Source: Streptomyces sp. 378 (lineage in GTDB: Bacteria > Actinomycetota > Actinomycetes > Streptomycetales > Streptomycetaceae). From it: a stretch of 52,297 nucleotides of DNA. Under the pieces are notes generated by a model. It worked only from the letters and a program-made list of their open reading frames with translations. It was not told the DNA's origin and searched no databases. Within the stretch, counting starts at the first letter, position 1. Every line of letters starts with the position of its first letter. Location of the stretch: the NCBI RefSeq assembly GCF_030124145.1, contig NZ_JASKMS010000043.1, positions 1-52,297 on the forward strand, written 5' to 3'. The translations under genes and the position numbers were made by a program. This document shows positions 16,696-25,378 of this stretch, piece by piece.

Positions 16696-17321
16696 GCTGG
16701 GCCCAGCTGGGCTCCTTCGTCGCGCTGTGCCTGGTCCTGGCGGCGACTCCGGGCGCCAATCTCACGGTCGTGCTCGGCTGCGCGCGACAGGGCGGTCAGC
16801 GTGCCGCGGTCGCCGCCACGGTCGGCTTGACGCTCGGCAAGGTCTTCTGGGCGGCAGGCTCCGTCCTCGGGCTCGCCACGCTGCTGGCGACCTCGCGCGT
16901 GGCCTACGACACACTCCGCCTCGCGGGCGCGGCATACCTGATCTGGCTGGGCGTGCAGGCCCTACGCTCGGCCCGGCGCAGGCCAGCGGTTCAGCCGCCC
17001 GACGGTCTCGTCCCCGGGCTGTCCGCGCTCGGCGGGTTCCGCCGCGGTCTGATCGGCGACCTGCTCAACCCCAAGGTGGGAATCTTCTACACCACCGTCT
17101 TCCCCCAGTTCATCGGACCGGACGATGCGGTCGTCCCGGCGGCCTCTACCCTGCTCGCCGCTCACACCGCGGTGCTCATGACGTGGTATCCGGGGATGAG
17201 TTATCTGCTGACCCGGGTGGGCCGCCGGCTCGCGAACCCTGGAGTCTCGGCGGTGTTCGACGGGGTCATGGGTTCCGCACTCATCGGGCTCGGCATCCGA
17301 CTGGCGATCGTTCCGCTCTGA
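16683..17321 (+). CDS. LysE/RhtB-family amino acid exporter
   Basis: A 212-aa membrane protein with six hydrophobic segments. It has the family motif near the N-terminus (CLVLAATPGANLTVVLGCARQGG) and the mid-protein GLIGDLLNPKVGIFYTTVFPQF. It exports amino acids or related small molecules by proton antiport; the substrate cannot be predicted. The GTG start overlaps the end of the small upstream gene, suggesting co-transcription. Confidence 0.9.
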   Translation: MPGLSWAQLGSFVALCLVLAATPGANLTVVLGCARQGGQRAAVAATVGLTLGKVFWAAGSVLGLATLLATSRVAYDTLRLAGAAYLIWLGVQALRSARRRPAVQPPDGLVPGLSALGGFRRGLIGDLLNPKVGIFYTTVFPQFIGPDDAVVPAASTLLAAHTAVLMTWYPGMSYLLTRVGRRLANPGVSAVFDGVMGSALIGLGIRLAIVPL

Positions 17322-17687
17322 ATCGATGGCGATCTGGGGACGCCTCTCGGCAACACGGGCCCGCACCATCGGACAGGTCACCACCTCCACTCCGTGTGCC
17401 GACAGCCGTGTTCGTCGCCTGACGGTCGACGCATGCACGACGCCTTGCTCCAGCTCGTCCATGGCATGACCCTCGCCCGCCAAACCCGGCATTCTGAAGG
17501 CGTCCCATGGCGCACTCAGCAGCCCTGGGGGTGAGGCGGCTTCCTTCCACTGTCGGTTTGACGGGTGCGGTCACGTAGATGGCCTCACCTGGACGCTAGC
17601 GAAGGCGGGACGGCGCATGCGCCAGGCGCGTCACGGTGCCTGGCCCGGAGGGCGGGGTCTCACCCACCGCGTGCAGGTGGCCCGGGA
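17322..17687. other. Intergenic region, no gene recognised
   Basis: Open frames here are short or run antisense to the exporter. A minus-strand stretch at about 17340-17490 has coding-like composition but no family I recognise. It marks the start of a region rich in decayed genes. Confidence 0.35.
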
Positions 17688-18157
17688 TCACAACCCGACG
17701 TCGGCCAGCCACTGGCTCGTGGCCCGAGGGGTGACGTCCAGCAGCTTCTGGGCGGAGGTCTCCGGCGCGATCGAGCGGTCCGGCATGGCACTCATCGCCT
17801 GGTAGGCCCCCGCGATATCGGCAGCCGCGTCCTCCCCGATCAGAGGCGCGACCGAGGTACGGAACTCCTCAGGGGTGATCGGCTCGAAGAGAACGTCCCG
17901 GCCCAGCCTGGCGCCGAACGCCTCGGCCAGATCCGGCCCCGTGATCGCCGGGTACTGTCCGACAGAGACCACACCGGTGACGTCCAGGCGCTCGAACAGG
18001 GCGACGGCGGCGTCGGCGATGTCCAGGTGGGACGCCCAGGAGACGGGGAAGTCGGCCCGGATCGGGTAGGGCAGAACACCGCGCTCACGGACCGAGTCGA
18101 TGACGTAGGGCATGAGCAGGTTCTCCAGGTACAGCTCGGGTGCGATCAGTTCTAGCC
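17688..18157 (-). pseudogene. NmrA/NAD(P)H-binding family protein, 5'-truncated
   Basis: About 155 C-terminal residues of an NmrA-like or atypical SDR protein remain: APELYLENLLMPYVIDSVRERGVLPYPI, then SWASHLDIADAAVALFER, LTGPDLAEAFG-like sequence and a normal C-terminal end. The N-terminal Rossmann half with its GxxGxxG motif is missing. Upstream of about 18157 the frame becomes low-complexity and unrelated. Expression as a working enzyme is very unlikely. Confidence 0.65.
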
Positions 18158-18667
18158 GTCGATGTCGGCGGCGCGGGCTCAGCATGCGGCAGAAAACGAA
18201 GACGGGGCGGCGTACACCGGACTTACAGATGTTGGCAGGCTCACCCGACCATGAACAGCCCGCGCGCGGGACCTCCGTGCGCCCAGCACACCGCACCGGC
18301 CTGGGCCAGGCTACGCCGCGGACCACGGTCGGCCACAGCCTCGCCGGGTCCAACGGCGCCTGGGCGGTCGCGTGCACGCGGTCCGCGCAGCCCCGGAGCA
18401 ACAGGCAGTGTCGCAGACGCCCCCATAGGCGTTGGGCTTTGCGGGAGCGAAGGATGGGTCCCGGTTGGTCGCGAAGAGTTCCCGTATCACATGGTGTGCA
18501 TCGGCCATAGGAGTCGTGTCGTCGCCGCGTCCTTGCTTCGGGTGCTCGAGAGAGGAGAACCCGAGTGCAACGGTGCCCACGACGGACACTGAAACCCACC
18601 TACTCAAAAGCCCCGCCGGGCCGCACCCCGCGGGCCTTCTCGTCACAGACGCCCCTATAACGCGGGG
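18158..18667. other. Intergenic region with debris, no intact gene
   Basis: No intact gene is seen. A minus-strand ATG near 18508 opens a short reading frame, MADAHHVIRELFATNRDPSF, that looks coding-like but dissolves within about 30 codons. The last 20 bases carry a motif (GCCCCTATAACGCGGGGG) repeated at the edge of the IS110 remnant. Confidence 0.35.
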
Positions 18668-19640
18668 GTGCGGGCGATCGACCAGGCCGTCGACGGCCTG
18701 GTCCGCGGCGAGGCCGCCTGGGCCGCCTGCGACCTGGCGAAGCGACGGAAGCTGCTCGAGCAGATGCAGGCAGCCACCGCCGAAGCGGCCGAGGCGTGGG
18801 TGCGCGCGGCCGTCGTCTACAAGCGGCTGCCCGGCGACAGTCCGCTGCTCGACAAGCCGGCCACCAGCGAACTGGGCGGGGTCTCCCCCACGATCGTGCT
18901 GCCGGGCGGCTGGTCCGAGGCGGACCTGCGCTAACAGGCCGAGCACATCGCCACCCAGAAGCTGCACAGCAACGGCTACAACTGCGTAGCGAGCCGGGCG
19001 GTCGTCGTCAGTGCCGATTGGGCGCGGAAGGACCGCTTCCTGGCCCACCTGCGAGCCGCGCTGGCCGACGCACCCGCTCGCCCCCCGCACTACCCCGGCA
19101 GCGACGACCGGGGCGCCCACGCCCTCGACACGTACGGCGACGACGCCGAACGGCTCGGAGCAGGCCGCGTGCTGATCACAGGTCTCGCCCCGGCGGAACC
19201 CGGACCAGCTCTGACCACGGAGCACTTCGCCCCCGTCCTCGCCGTGCTGAAACTCCCCGGTGACCCGCGCCAGTTCCTCGCCGAGGCGGTCCGCACCACG
19301 AACGAGGAGTTCGCCGGCACCCTCGGCGTGAACCTCATCGCGCATCCGAGCACGATGGCCGTGCTCAGCCCCGCGCTGGACGAAGCTGTCTCCGAACTCT
19401 GCTACGGCACCATTGCGTTGAACGCCTGGATCGGCGTCGGCCGTCTCACCGCAACCACAACCGCCTCCTGGGATGCTTTCCCGGGGCACACCCCCGACGA
19501 CGTGCAGAGCGGCATCGGCGTCGTGCACAACGCGCTCCTCCTGGACGGGCCCGAGCGCACCGTGGTCCGGAGCCCGTTCCACCCTGCGCCCCAGGCGCTC
19601 CTGCACGGGGTTCAGCTTGATCGGGCGGGCACTCTGGGTA
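18668..19640 (+). pseudogene. Aldehyde dehydrogenase family, disrupted
   Basis: The first 50 residues match the ALDH N-terminal region (LAKRRKLLEQMQAATAEAAEAWVRAA). The reading then jumps to the cofactor/active-site region (TSELGGVSPTIVLPGG), passes an in-frame TAA at about 18932, and resumes with the catalytic Cys segment IATQKLHSNGYNCVASRAVVVSADW and long C-terminal homology up to RTVVRSPFHPAPQALLHG, after which the frame is lost. About 150 internal residues are missing. The deletion plus stop show it is dead. Confidence 0.75.
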
Positions 19641-19931
19641 CCGATGCAGCACGCCCGTCACTTCCTGACCGAAGCGGCAGCATCCGCCTCACCCCGCAGC
19701 CAGGCTCTGCGCTCGACGACCGGCGGGCAGGGCCCGGCTCAGGGCAAACCCATCGCCAACGAGACAGGGCGGGGTCGGCGCCTGGCCCCGCCCACGGGGT
19801 TCCCAACTGTCTCTCTGGACGGGCTCTCACCTCGCCCGGCCTCGAGTGGTCCAGAAGCTCCTCACGGTCTTTCCGACGAGGAAGTCATGGACACGTCACT
19901 CGTCGCAGAGAGTTGGTGAGGCGCCCTGACT

Positions 19932-20087
19932 TTAGAAGAAGTGCTTGCGTCCACCGACCGCGCGACCGGTCGCACCCAGGATCCACAGGATGGCGCCAAC
20001 CAGAATGAGGATGCCACCGATCGTCGTCAGCAGACCCATGCCGACAAGCAGGCCGATGATCAGCAGAATAAGCCCGAGAATGATCAT
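19932..20087 (-). CDS. Small two-helix membrane protein, DUF6131-like
   Basis: A 51-aa protein beginning MIILGLILLIIGLLVGMGLL, with a second helix TTIGGILILVGAILWILG and a basic tail RAVGGRKHFF. This is the layout of the short DUF6131 hydrophobic proteins common in actinobacteria, whose function is unknown. The ATG at 20087 gives the full family-length product. It is the only clearly intact gene between 17.4 and 21.6 kb and may be stress-induced like other such peptides, but nothing in the sequence proves it. Confidence 0.75.
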   Translation of the reverse strand: MIILGLILLIIGLLVGMGLLTTIGGILILVGAILWILGATGRAVGGRKHFF

Positions 20088-20254
20088 TTTAAACCCAATC
20101 GTCAATTCCGGCTCATGCGCGTGTGCGTATGAGCTTCACCAGGGGCCTGAGTTCGTCCCTTAGTGGGTAGATCCCGACCAGCTCCGAAGGCCAGGACCTC
20201 GGTGCGATAGCCCTTGTGCCCGGCGACACGGTGTTCACACCCTCCTTCGAAACT

Positions 20255-20676
20255 TCGTTCAGTACGCCATCTCCTCGACCGTCCTCTGCTCCGGAAGGTC
20301 CTTCCACCCCGGACGGTTTGGACGTTGGTGACGGAGACATCGGGCAGCGGCGCCTACGGGCAGGTCCTCAGGTCCAAGGGCTTCTTCACCCTCGCCAGCC
20401 GGCCCTGGATGTGCCGGGACTGTGGCGCAGGCCGGTTCGGTGGCTCGCTTCGACCCTTCCTCTGCTCGTGACACCGCCAGCCCTTATGCGCAGGAACTCG
20501 TCTTCATCGGCACCCAGATGGACGCGGAACTGCTGCGGGCCGACCTGAACGGCTGCCTCATGCAGGAAGGCGTAGCTCTGCCCGCTTCCGATCCCTTCCC
20601 TGCCTGGGACACCTACGGCTCCTGCGAGAGCTGCGCGCATGAGCACGACTCCCTCACCACGGTGACGGGGCACTGA
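20255..20676 (+). pseudogene. CobW/COG0523-type metallochaperone GTPase, C-terminal remnant
   Basis: Pieces of the CobW C-terminal domain appear in more than one frame: GRSFHPGRF, LRSKGFFTLASRPW and then QAGSVARFDPSS...AQELVFIGTQMDAELLRADLNGCLM...SDPFPAWD with a His-containing tail. The N-terminal GTPase domain is absent, and at least one frameshift separates the pieces. Intact relatives allocate zinc and are often under Zur control. Confidence 0.65.
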
Positions 20677-20916
20677 AACTCCGGGTCGGTCGGTGGTCGC
20701 AGCCACGGCGGAGCTTCAATGGTCCCTGACACGAGACCTTTCGGGCGCCAGCCCCGCCCTGCCTCCCCGCGGGGTTCCGTCGTCTCACGGCTGCAATGTC
20801 GACAGCGGATGCGATCGCAAATCCGTCGTCCCCACAAGCAACGCAGGAACCTGACTGAGCGAGGAGCCGAACGCGTCTTGTGCGCCAGCGCGTTCGACCT
20901 CACGGCGAAGCCGCCC

Positions 20917-21439
20917 CTATAACGGGGGGACGCTGGATACCGTCCTGACCAGGTTGAAGACCTCTCGGGCGGCATATCGCTTGAGGCATCGGATGATCTC
21001 ACGTCGGGTCTTGCCCCCCTGGGTGCGGCGCTCGTAGTACGCCTGGGTGCGCGGGTCGTGGCGCAGGCGGGTGAACACGATGCGGTGCAGGGCAGCGTCG
21101 GCCTGGCGGTCGCCGCCATGGTTGAGACGACGCGAGGTCCGGCGGCCCGAGGAGTACTCGATGGGACTGACTCCGCACAGAGCGGCGAAGGACGCCTCGG
21201 TGCTCAGCCGCTCGGGGTTGTCTCCCATGGTGATCAGGAGTGTGACGGCGCTGTCCGGGCCGATGCCCACCGGTATGAGCAGTTGCGGGGCGTGGCGTTC
21301 GACGAGCCGGGTCAGGCGCTGATTCAGCTCATCGTCTGCCCGGTGAGCTGCTCGATGCGCTGGGCCAGCAGACTCAGGGTAATGCGGGTGGCCTGGGCCA
21401 CGGCCTCCTCATCGCCCCCTGCGTCGTCGCCGTCGCGCG
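20917..21439 (-). mobile_element. IS110-family transposase remnant (C-terminal half, frameshifted)
   Basis: On the minus strand, GDEEAVAQATRITLSLLAQRIEQL is followed after a frameshift near 21335 by DDELNQRLTRLVERHAPQLLIPVGIGPDSAVTLLITMGDNPERL, then FAALCGVSPIEYSSGRRTSRRLNHGGDRQADAALHRIVFTR and the usual C-terminal helix. This is the helix-rich and Transposase_20 part of IS110 enzymes; the N-terminal DEDD catalytic domain is missing. It is inactive. Confidence 0.85.
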
Positions 21440-21448
21440 GGCTAACAG

Positions 21449-21665
21449 GTCATCTCATTTGGCGTGTTCGACAACCTGTCGGTGTGGGGATCGTCGAGCG
21501 GCTGGTGCCGGATGAGCTGTGGGAGTCATTCCAGCGGGTGGTGCCGGAGGCGCCGACCCGTCCGCAAGGTGGAGGCCGGAGTCGGCACGGTGACCGCGAA
21601 GTGCTGGCGCCTGCACCGCCGCTACGAACGCAAAGCCAGCCACTTTCTGGCCTCCGTGCCGCGCG
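21449..21665 (+). mobile_element. Collapsed IS5-family element
   Basis: It starts with GTCATCTCATTTGG, also found at 52235. A GTG at 21484 opens VGIVERLVPDELWESFQRVV...GGGRSRHGDREVLA, the standard N-terminus of IS5-type transposases in Streptomyces. After about 42 codons, and in another frame, comes RLHRRYERKASHFLA, resembling the C-terminal end of the same transposases. Most of the gene has been deleted. The remnant overlaps the 3' end of the flavoenzyme gene on the other strand. Confidence 0.75.
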
Positions 21666-23292
21666 GCCCCAACGACGCACGCAACAACCCTGCCCACAGG
21701 CGGGCCCGACCGGCCCGGTCCAGGGCCTCGTGGGCGGCCAGCAGGCCGCTGGTGACCGCGCCGAGGAAGCCGCCGGCCAGGCAGTCCTGGCCCGAGAGGT
21801 ACAGGCCCTTGACCTCGGTTCGTGGGCGCAGCCAGTCCGCCAGGCCGGGGCGGTGGCCGTCGCCGAAGCCGGCCACGTCCTTGGCCAGCCCGTACAAGCT
21901 GCCGCCGGGCCAGCCGGCGAAGTGCTCGGCCGTCAGCGGGGTGCCGAGCTCGTGGTAGGCCACCCGGCCTGTGGTGCGGGGCAGCTGGCGGTGGAGTTGG
22001 TCAAGGAGCTGTGCGGTGAGCTCGGCTTTCAGGGCCAGATAGGCGGGGTCCCGGTGTCGCCATCGTGAGCCGTGGAATGGCTCGAACAGCTCTGGCCGTA
22101 CGTAGGTCAGGATCTCTCCGGTCGACCGTCCGGGGTGCCGTGCGGTCCAGGTCGGGTCCTTGGCGCAGGAGAACGAGAAGAAATAGCCGCTGGTCCGCCC
22201 GCCCGTGCCGTCGAAGAGGGCGTCGCAGTCCTCGTCGGTCACCATCAGGTTGTGCCGCGGCAGCCCGAGTTCCGCGGGGTCACCGTCCAGTCCGAGGAAG
22301 AGCACCACGAACGGGAATCCGCGCCGCATGCCATCCAACCGGTCTGCGCTGCGGTCGGGTTGGCGTGGCAGCAGGGTGCGGTACGTGTTCTGGGCGCCTG
22401 CCGCGCTCACCACCACCGGAGCCCGCACGCGGGTGCCGTTCGCCAGCACCACGCCCGTCGCGCGCGACCCGTCCAGCTCGATCCGGGCCACCGGCGCCCG
22501 CACGAAGACCTCGCCGCCGGCGGCGCGGATCGGTTCGAGCATCGCGCGTGCGATCGCGGCACTGCCACCCACCGGGTACCAGGCGCCGGTCCGGAAGTGC
22601 TCGAACAGCACCGCGAGGAGGAAGAACGGCAGCCTCGCCGTGGAGTCGGCCAGCAGCAGCGCGCTCGGGGTGAGCACAGCCTGCCGCAGCCTCTCGTCGC
22701 GAACCAGCCCTTCCACCACGTCCCGGGCCGGCCGCAGCGCCTGGGGCGGCACGGCCGTCGCCCGCAGGACCCGGGCCAGCCGCCGCACCACCGGGCCTGT
22801 CAGCCGTCCCAGTGCGAGCGCGGGCAGGACCGCCCGGCACCGCCCGATCAGCCCGAACAGCGCCTCGATGCCCGCTCGTTCGGCCGGGAAGCGCGCGATC
22901 AGACCGGACCGATAGGCCGAGAAGCCGACCGGCGCCCGGTACACCTCCCCCGCCAGGCGGTACTCGTCGTACGGGTCCCCCAGCGGGGCCCATTGCAGAG
23001 TGCCACCGGTCAGATAATCCGAGAGGACACGGACCGGCTCTCGCTCCGTCAGCTGTCCCACGTAGTGGATTCCGACGTCCCACTCCCAGCCGCGCCGCCG
23101 GTAAGCGTGGGTGTAGCCGCCCGCGGTGTAGTGCTGCTCGAACACCGCCACCCGCCGGCCCTGGCGCGCCAGGCATACCGCGGTGGTCAGCCCGCCGGCC
23201 CCGGAGCCGACCACCGCCGCGTCGTACTCGTCCGTCAGCCCGCCCGCCGCCAACGGCCGGCCCACCAACACGCGCCCCGTCACAGCCACCAC
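21622..23292 (-). CDS. FAD-dependent retinol saturase/CrtI-like oxidoreductase
   Basis: A protein of about 556 aa with the dinucleotide motif VVGSGAGGLTTAVCLARQG (Gly29-Gly34) and the phytoene desaturase/CrtISO/retinol saturase layout: ERHYTAGGYTHAYRR-type sequence, VGIHYVGQL, YPVGGSAAIARAMLEPIRAAGGEVF and a C-terminal FAD segment GLYLSGQDCLAGGFLGAVTSGLLAAHEAL. It would reduce, desaturate or isomerise a polyene or isoprenoid chain at the membrane. A GTG at 23286, with GAAGG 8 bases upstream, may be the true start. The last roughly 20 residues lie in IS5-derived DNA, so the natural C-terminus may have been replaced. It is separated from the ligase upstream by 331 bases. Confidence 0.85.
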   Translation of the reverse strand: MVAVTGRVLVGRPLAAGGLTDEYDAAVVGSGAGGLTTAVCLARQGRRVAVFEQHYTAGGYTHAYRRRGWEWDVGIHYVGQLTEREPVRVLSDYLTGGTLQWAPLGDPYDEYRLAGEVYRAPVGFSAYRSGLIARFPAERAGIEALFGLIGRCRAVLPALALGRLTGPVVRRLARVLRATAVPPQALRPARDVVEGLVRDERLRQAVLTPSALLLADSTARLPFFLLAVLFEHFRTGAWYPVGGSAAIARAMLEPIRAAGGEVFVRAPVARIELDGSRATGVVLANGTRVRAPVVVSAAGAQNTYRTLLPRQPDRSADRLDGMRRGFPFVVLFLGLDGDPAELGLPRHNLMVTDEDCDALFDGTGGRTSGYFFSFSCAKDPTWTARHPGRSTGEILTYVRPELFEPFHGSRWRHRDPAYLALKAELTAQLLDQLHRQLPRTTGRVAYHELGTPLTAEHFAGWPGGSLYGLAKDVAGFGDGHRPGLADWLRPRTEVKGLYLSGQDCLAGGFLGAVTSGLLAAHEALDRAGRARLWAGLLRASLGPRGTEARKWLALRS

Positions 23293-23623
23293 CTTCGCTG
23301 CAGTTCTACATGCCTACATACACCGGGTGAAACGAGCTGTTCACCCCCAGTCACGCAACCGCATCGCTGCGGACCACGACCTGTGGCTGGCCGAGGCATC
23401 CGGCTCGAGCCATGGCCGTGACGAGCACGGTGCCGGCCATGTGGAGCCACGCACGCGGTGGTGCTCGCGGAAAGCCGCCGACCCCAGCACCTCGCCGTGT
23501 ACGCGCTGGTGCTCGCGCGGTATCTGGCCTCCTTGACGGTGGTGTGCATCCCACCTGCCGAGAAGTCCCCCCACGACGACGGTGTCTGCGCTGCCGGGGT
23601 CTCCCATCCCCGGGAAGCCTCCC
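23293..23623. other. Intergenic gap of 331 bp inside the biosynthetic locus
   Basis: No credible gene is present; a minus-strand frame of about 88 codons has no family resemblance. It probably contains the flavoenzyme promoter: the 40 bases before that gene are AT-richer and carry ATGTAG twice. Confidence 0.35.
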
Positions 23624-25378
23624 TTACGCCGGCTCCACAGGTGGCAATCTGAGGGATCTGCCCCGGCTGCTCTCCTCAGCCTCGCGAGCGCCCTGCGGTC
23701 CTTCCCGAGCTGAGCGCGCGGTCGCTCGGGACATCAGGGTGCGGTAGCAGACCTTCCCGCTGTGGCCGAGGGGCATCTCGTCCACCACCAGGAGACGTTC
23801 GGGGTGTTTCCGGCGGGCCAGGCCACGGCCCTCCAAGTGGGTCGTGAGGTCGGACAGCGTGAGAACGGGTGTGCCCGGGACCGGGCGGATGCAGGCGCAC
23901 AGTCGTTCCCCGAGGTCCGGATCGGGCACCGGGACGCAGACCGCCTCGGCCACCGCTGGATGGGTGCCCAGTTCGTGTTCGACCTCGGCGAGACTGATGT
24001 TGAGACCGCCGCGCACGGCGATGCGTTTGAGCCGGCCCAGGACGTGCAGCCTTCCGCGCTCGTCCAGCCGACCGAGGTCGCCCGAGCGCACCCAGCCGTC
24101 GGAGGTGCGGTAACGGGTGTCCAGTTCAGGCGCGTTGACGTAGCACAGCGGCGTCATGGGACCCAGGGCCTCGATCTGACCGGTCCGCCCGGTGGGGAGC
24201 GGCGCGCCGTCGGGTCCGGTGATCCGGATGCGGGCCACCGCGGGGTCCGGAGTGCCGACGCTGTCGCCCGGCGGGTGGCGTTCTCCGGCCGTGTGGCAGT
24301 TCACGCCGTCCGACGAGCCGTACACGGTCACCACCGGGCGGCCGAACCGTTCACGGCATGCCTGGGCGGTGGCCGCCGGCAGAGGGGCGCCGCTGGAGAC
24401 GACGGCACGCAACGACGATGTGTCCTCGTCCGGCCGCGCCGGGAGGTCGGCGATGCGCCGGAGCATGGTGGGCACCGCGAAGAGGTGGGTGGGACGATGT
24501 TCGGCGACCGTCCGCAGCGCTCCGGCCGGGTCGAAGGCCGACTGCACGATGAGGGTGCCGCCGAGGGCGGCGAGGGTGACCGGTGTGCCCAGGGAACCGA
24601 AAGAGGAGGCCAGCGGGACGAGGACCAGGTGGCGTGGCGGCACCGTGGTGTCGGGGTGCAGGCTCCCGACGTACCGGGTACGGCCACCGGCAAGGGCGTG
24701 ATGGCTGTACGCCACCATCTTCGGCTCGGCTTCCGAACCGGACGACACCAGGATGCGGGCGGGCCCGTACGGGTCGGCCCGCCGCGGCCGCCAGGGCCGG
24801 GCCGGAGTCGGCAAGGAGTGCAGCCCGTGCGTCCGTCCGTCACCCGGGCCGGGGGCGAACACGGTGCGCAGGTGCGGAAGATCCGCGACGGCCTGTGCCC
24901 GACAGGCCGATGTGAGGACGGCGCCGCGGGCCCGCGAGCGGGCGAGCAGCGCCCGGACGTCCCGGTCGTCGCCGCCCGGGGGGATCGGGAGGGCCACCGA
25001 GCCGATCGCGTAGACGGCGAGTTCCGCGGCCACGGCGTCGCGTCCGTTGGGCAGCAGGAGCGCCACCACGTCCCTGTCTCCCAGGTCCTCCTGGGCGAAC
25101 AGGGCGGCGATCCGGCGGACTTCGGCGTCCAGCGCCGCGTAGGACAGCACTCCGGCGTCGTCCACCAGCGCCTGGCGGTCCGGATGTTCGCGGACCCGGC
25201 CGGTGAACAGTGCGTAGAGGTCGGTGTCCGGGCACAGGCCCGCCGTCACCCAGGCACGTCGTCGGGCGCGGGGCACCAGATCCGGGAAGCGCACTCCGGC
25301 GCGTGAGGTCCACACCGGCTGCCCGCCCCGGCTCGCGGACGGGGCAATACGGTGCCGGGTCGCGGGGGCAGCTGTCAT
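23624..25378 (-). CDS. AMP-dependent ligase (acyl-AMP/acyl-CoA type), divergent P-loop
   Basis: A 584-aa adenylate-forming enzyme. The core motifs are present but altered: the phosphate loop reads SSGSEAEPKMVAYSHHAL instead of SGTTGxPKG. It also has VTVYGSSDGVNCH in place of YGxTE, WVRSGDLGRLDERGRLHVLGRLKRIAVRGGLNISLAEVE and the catalytic Lys in LGHSGKVCYRTL. The layout resembles 2,3-dihydroxybenzoate-AMP or CoA-ligase types. The N-terminal 40 residues precede the conserved lid. Its ATG overlaps the stop of the CoA-transferase gene (ATGA), so the acid it activates is likely shared with that enzyme. The substrate is unknown. Confidence 0.87.
   Translation of the reverse strand: MTAAPATRHRIAPSASRGGQPVWTSRAGVRFPDLVPRARRRAWVTAGLCPDTDLYALFTGRVREHPDRQALVDDAGVLSYAALDAEVRRIAALFAQEDLGDRDVVALLLPNGRDAVAAELAVYAIGSVALPIPPGGDDRDVRALLARSRARGAVLTSACRAQAVADLPHLRTVFAPGPGDGRTHGLHSLPTPARPWRPRRADPYGPARILVSSGSEAEPKMVAYSHHALAGGRTRYVGSLHPDTTVPPRHLVLVPLASSFGSLGTPVTLAALGGTLIVQSAFDPAGALRTVAEHRPTHLFAVPTMLRRIADLPARPDEDTSSLRAVVSSGAPLPAATAQACRERFGRPVVTVYGSSDGVNCHTAGERHPPGDSVGTPDPAVARIRITGPDGAPLPTGRTGQIEALGPMTPLCYVNAPELDTRYRTSDGWVRSGDLGRLDERGRLHVLGRLKRIAVRGGLNISLAEVEHELGTHPAVAEAVCVPVPDPDLGERLCACIRPVPGTPVLTLSDLTTHLEGRGLARRKHPERLLVVDEMPLGHSGKVCYRTLMSRATARSAREGPQGAREAEESSRGRSLRLPPVEPA

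Noticed and set aside
21622..23292. Assignment of the flavoenzyme as a carotenoid biosynthesis gene
   Set aside because: No phytoene synthase or cyclase lies nearby, and the retinol saturase-like features do not specify a carotenoid substrate.
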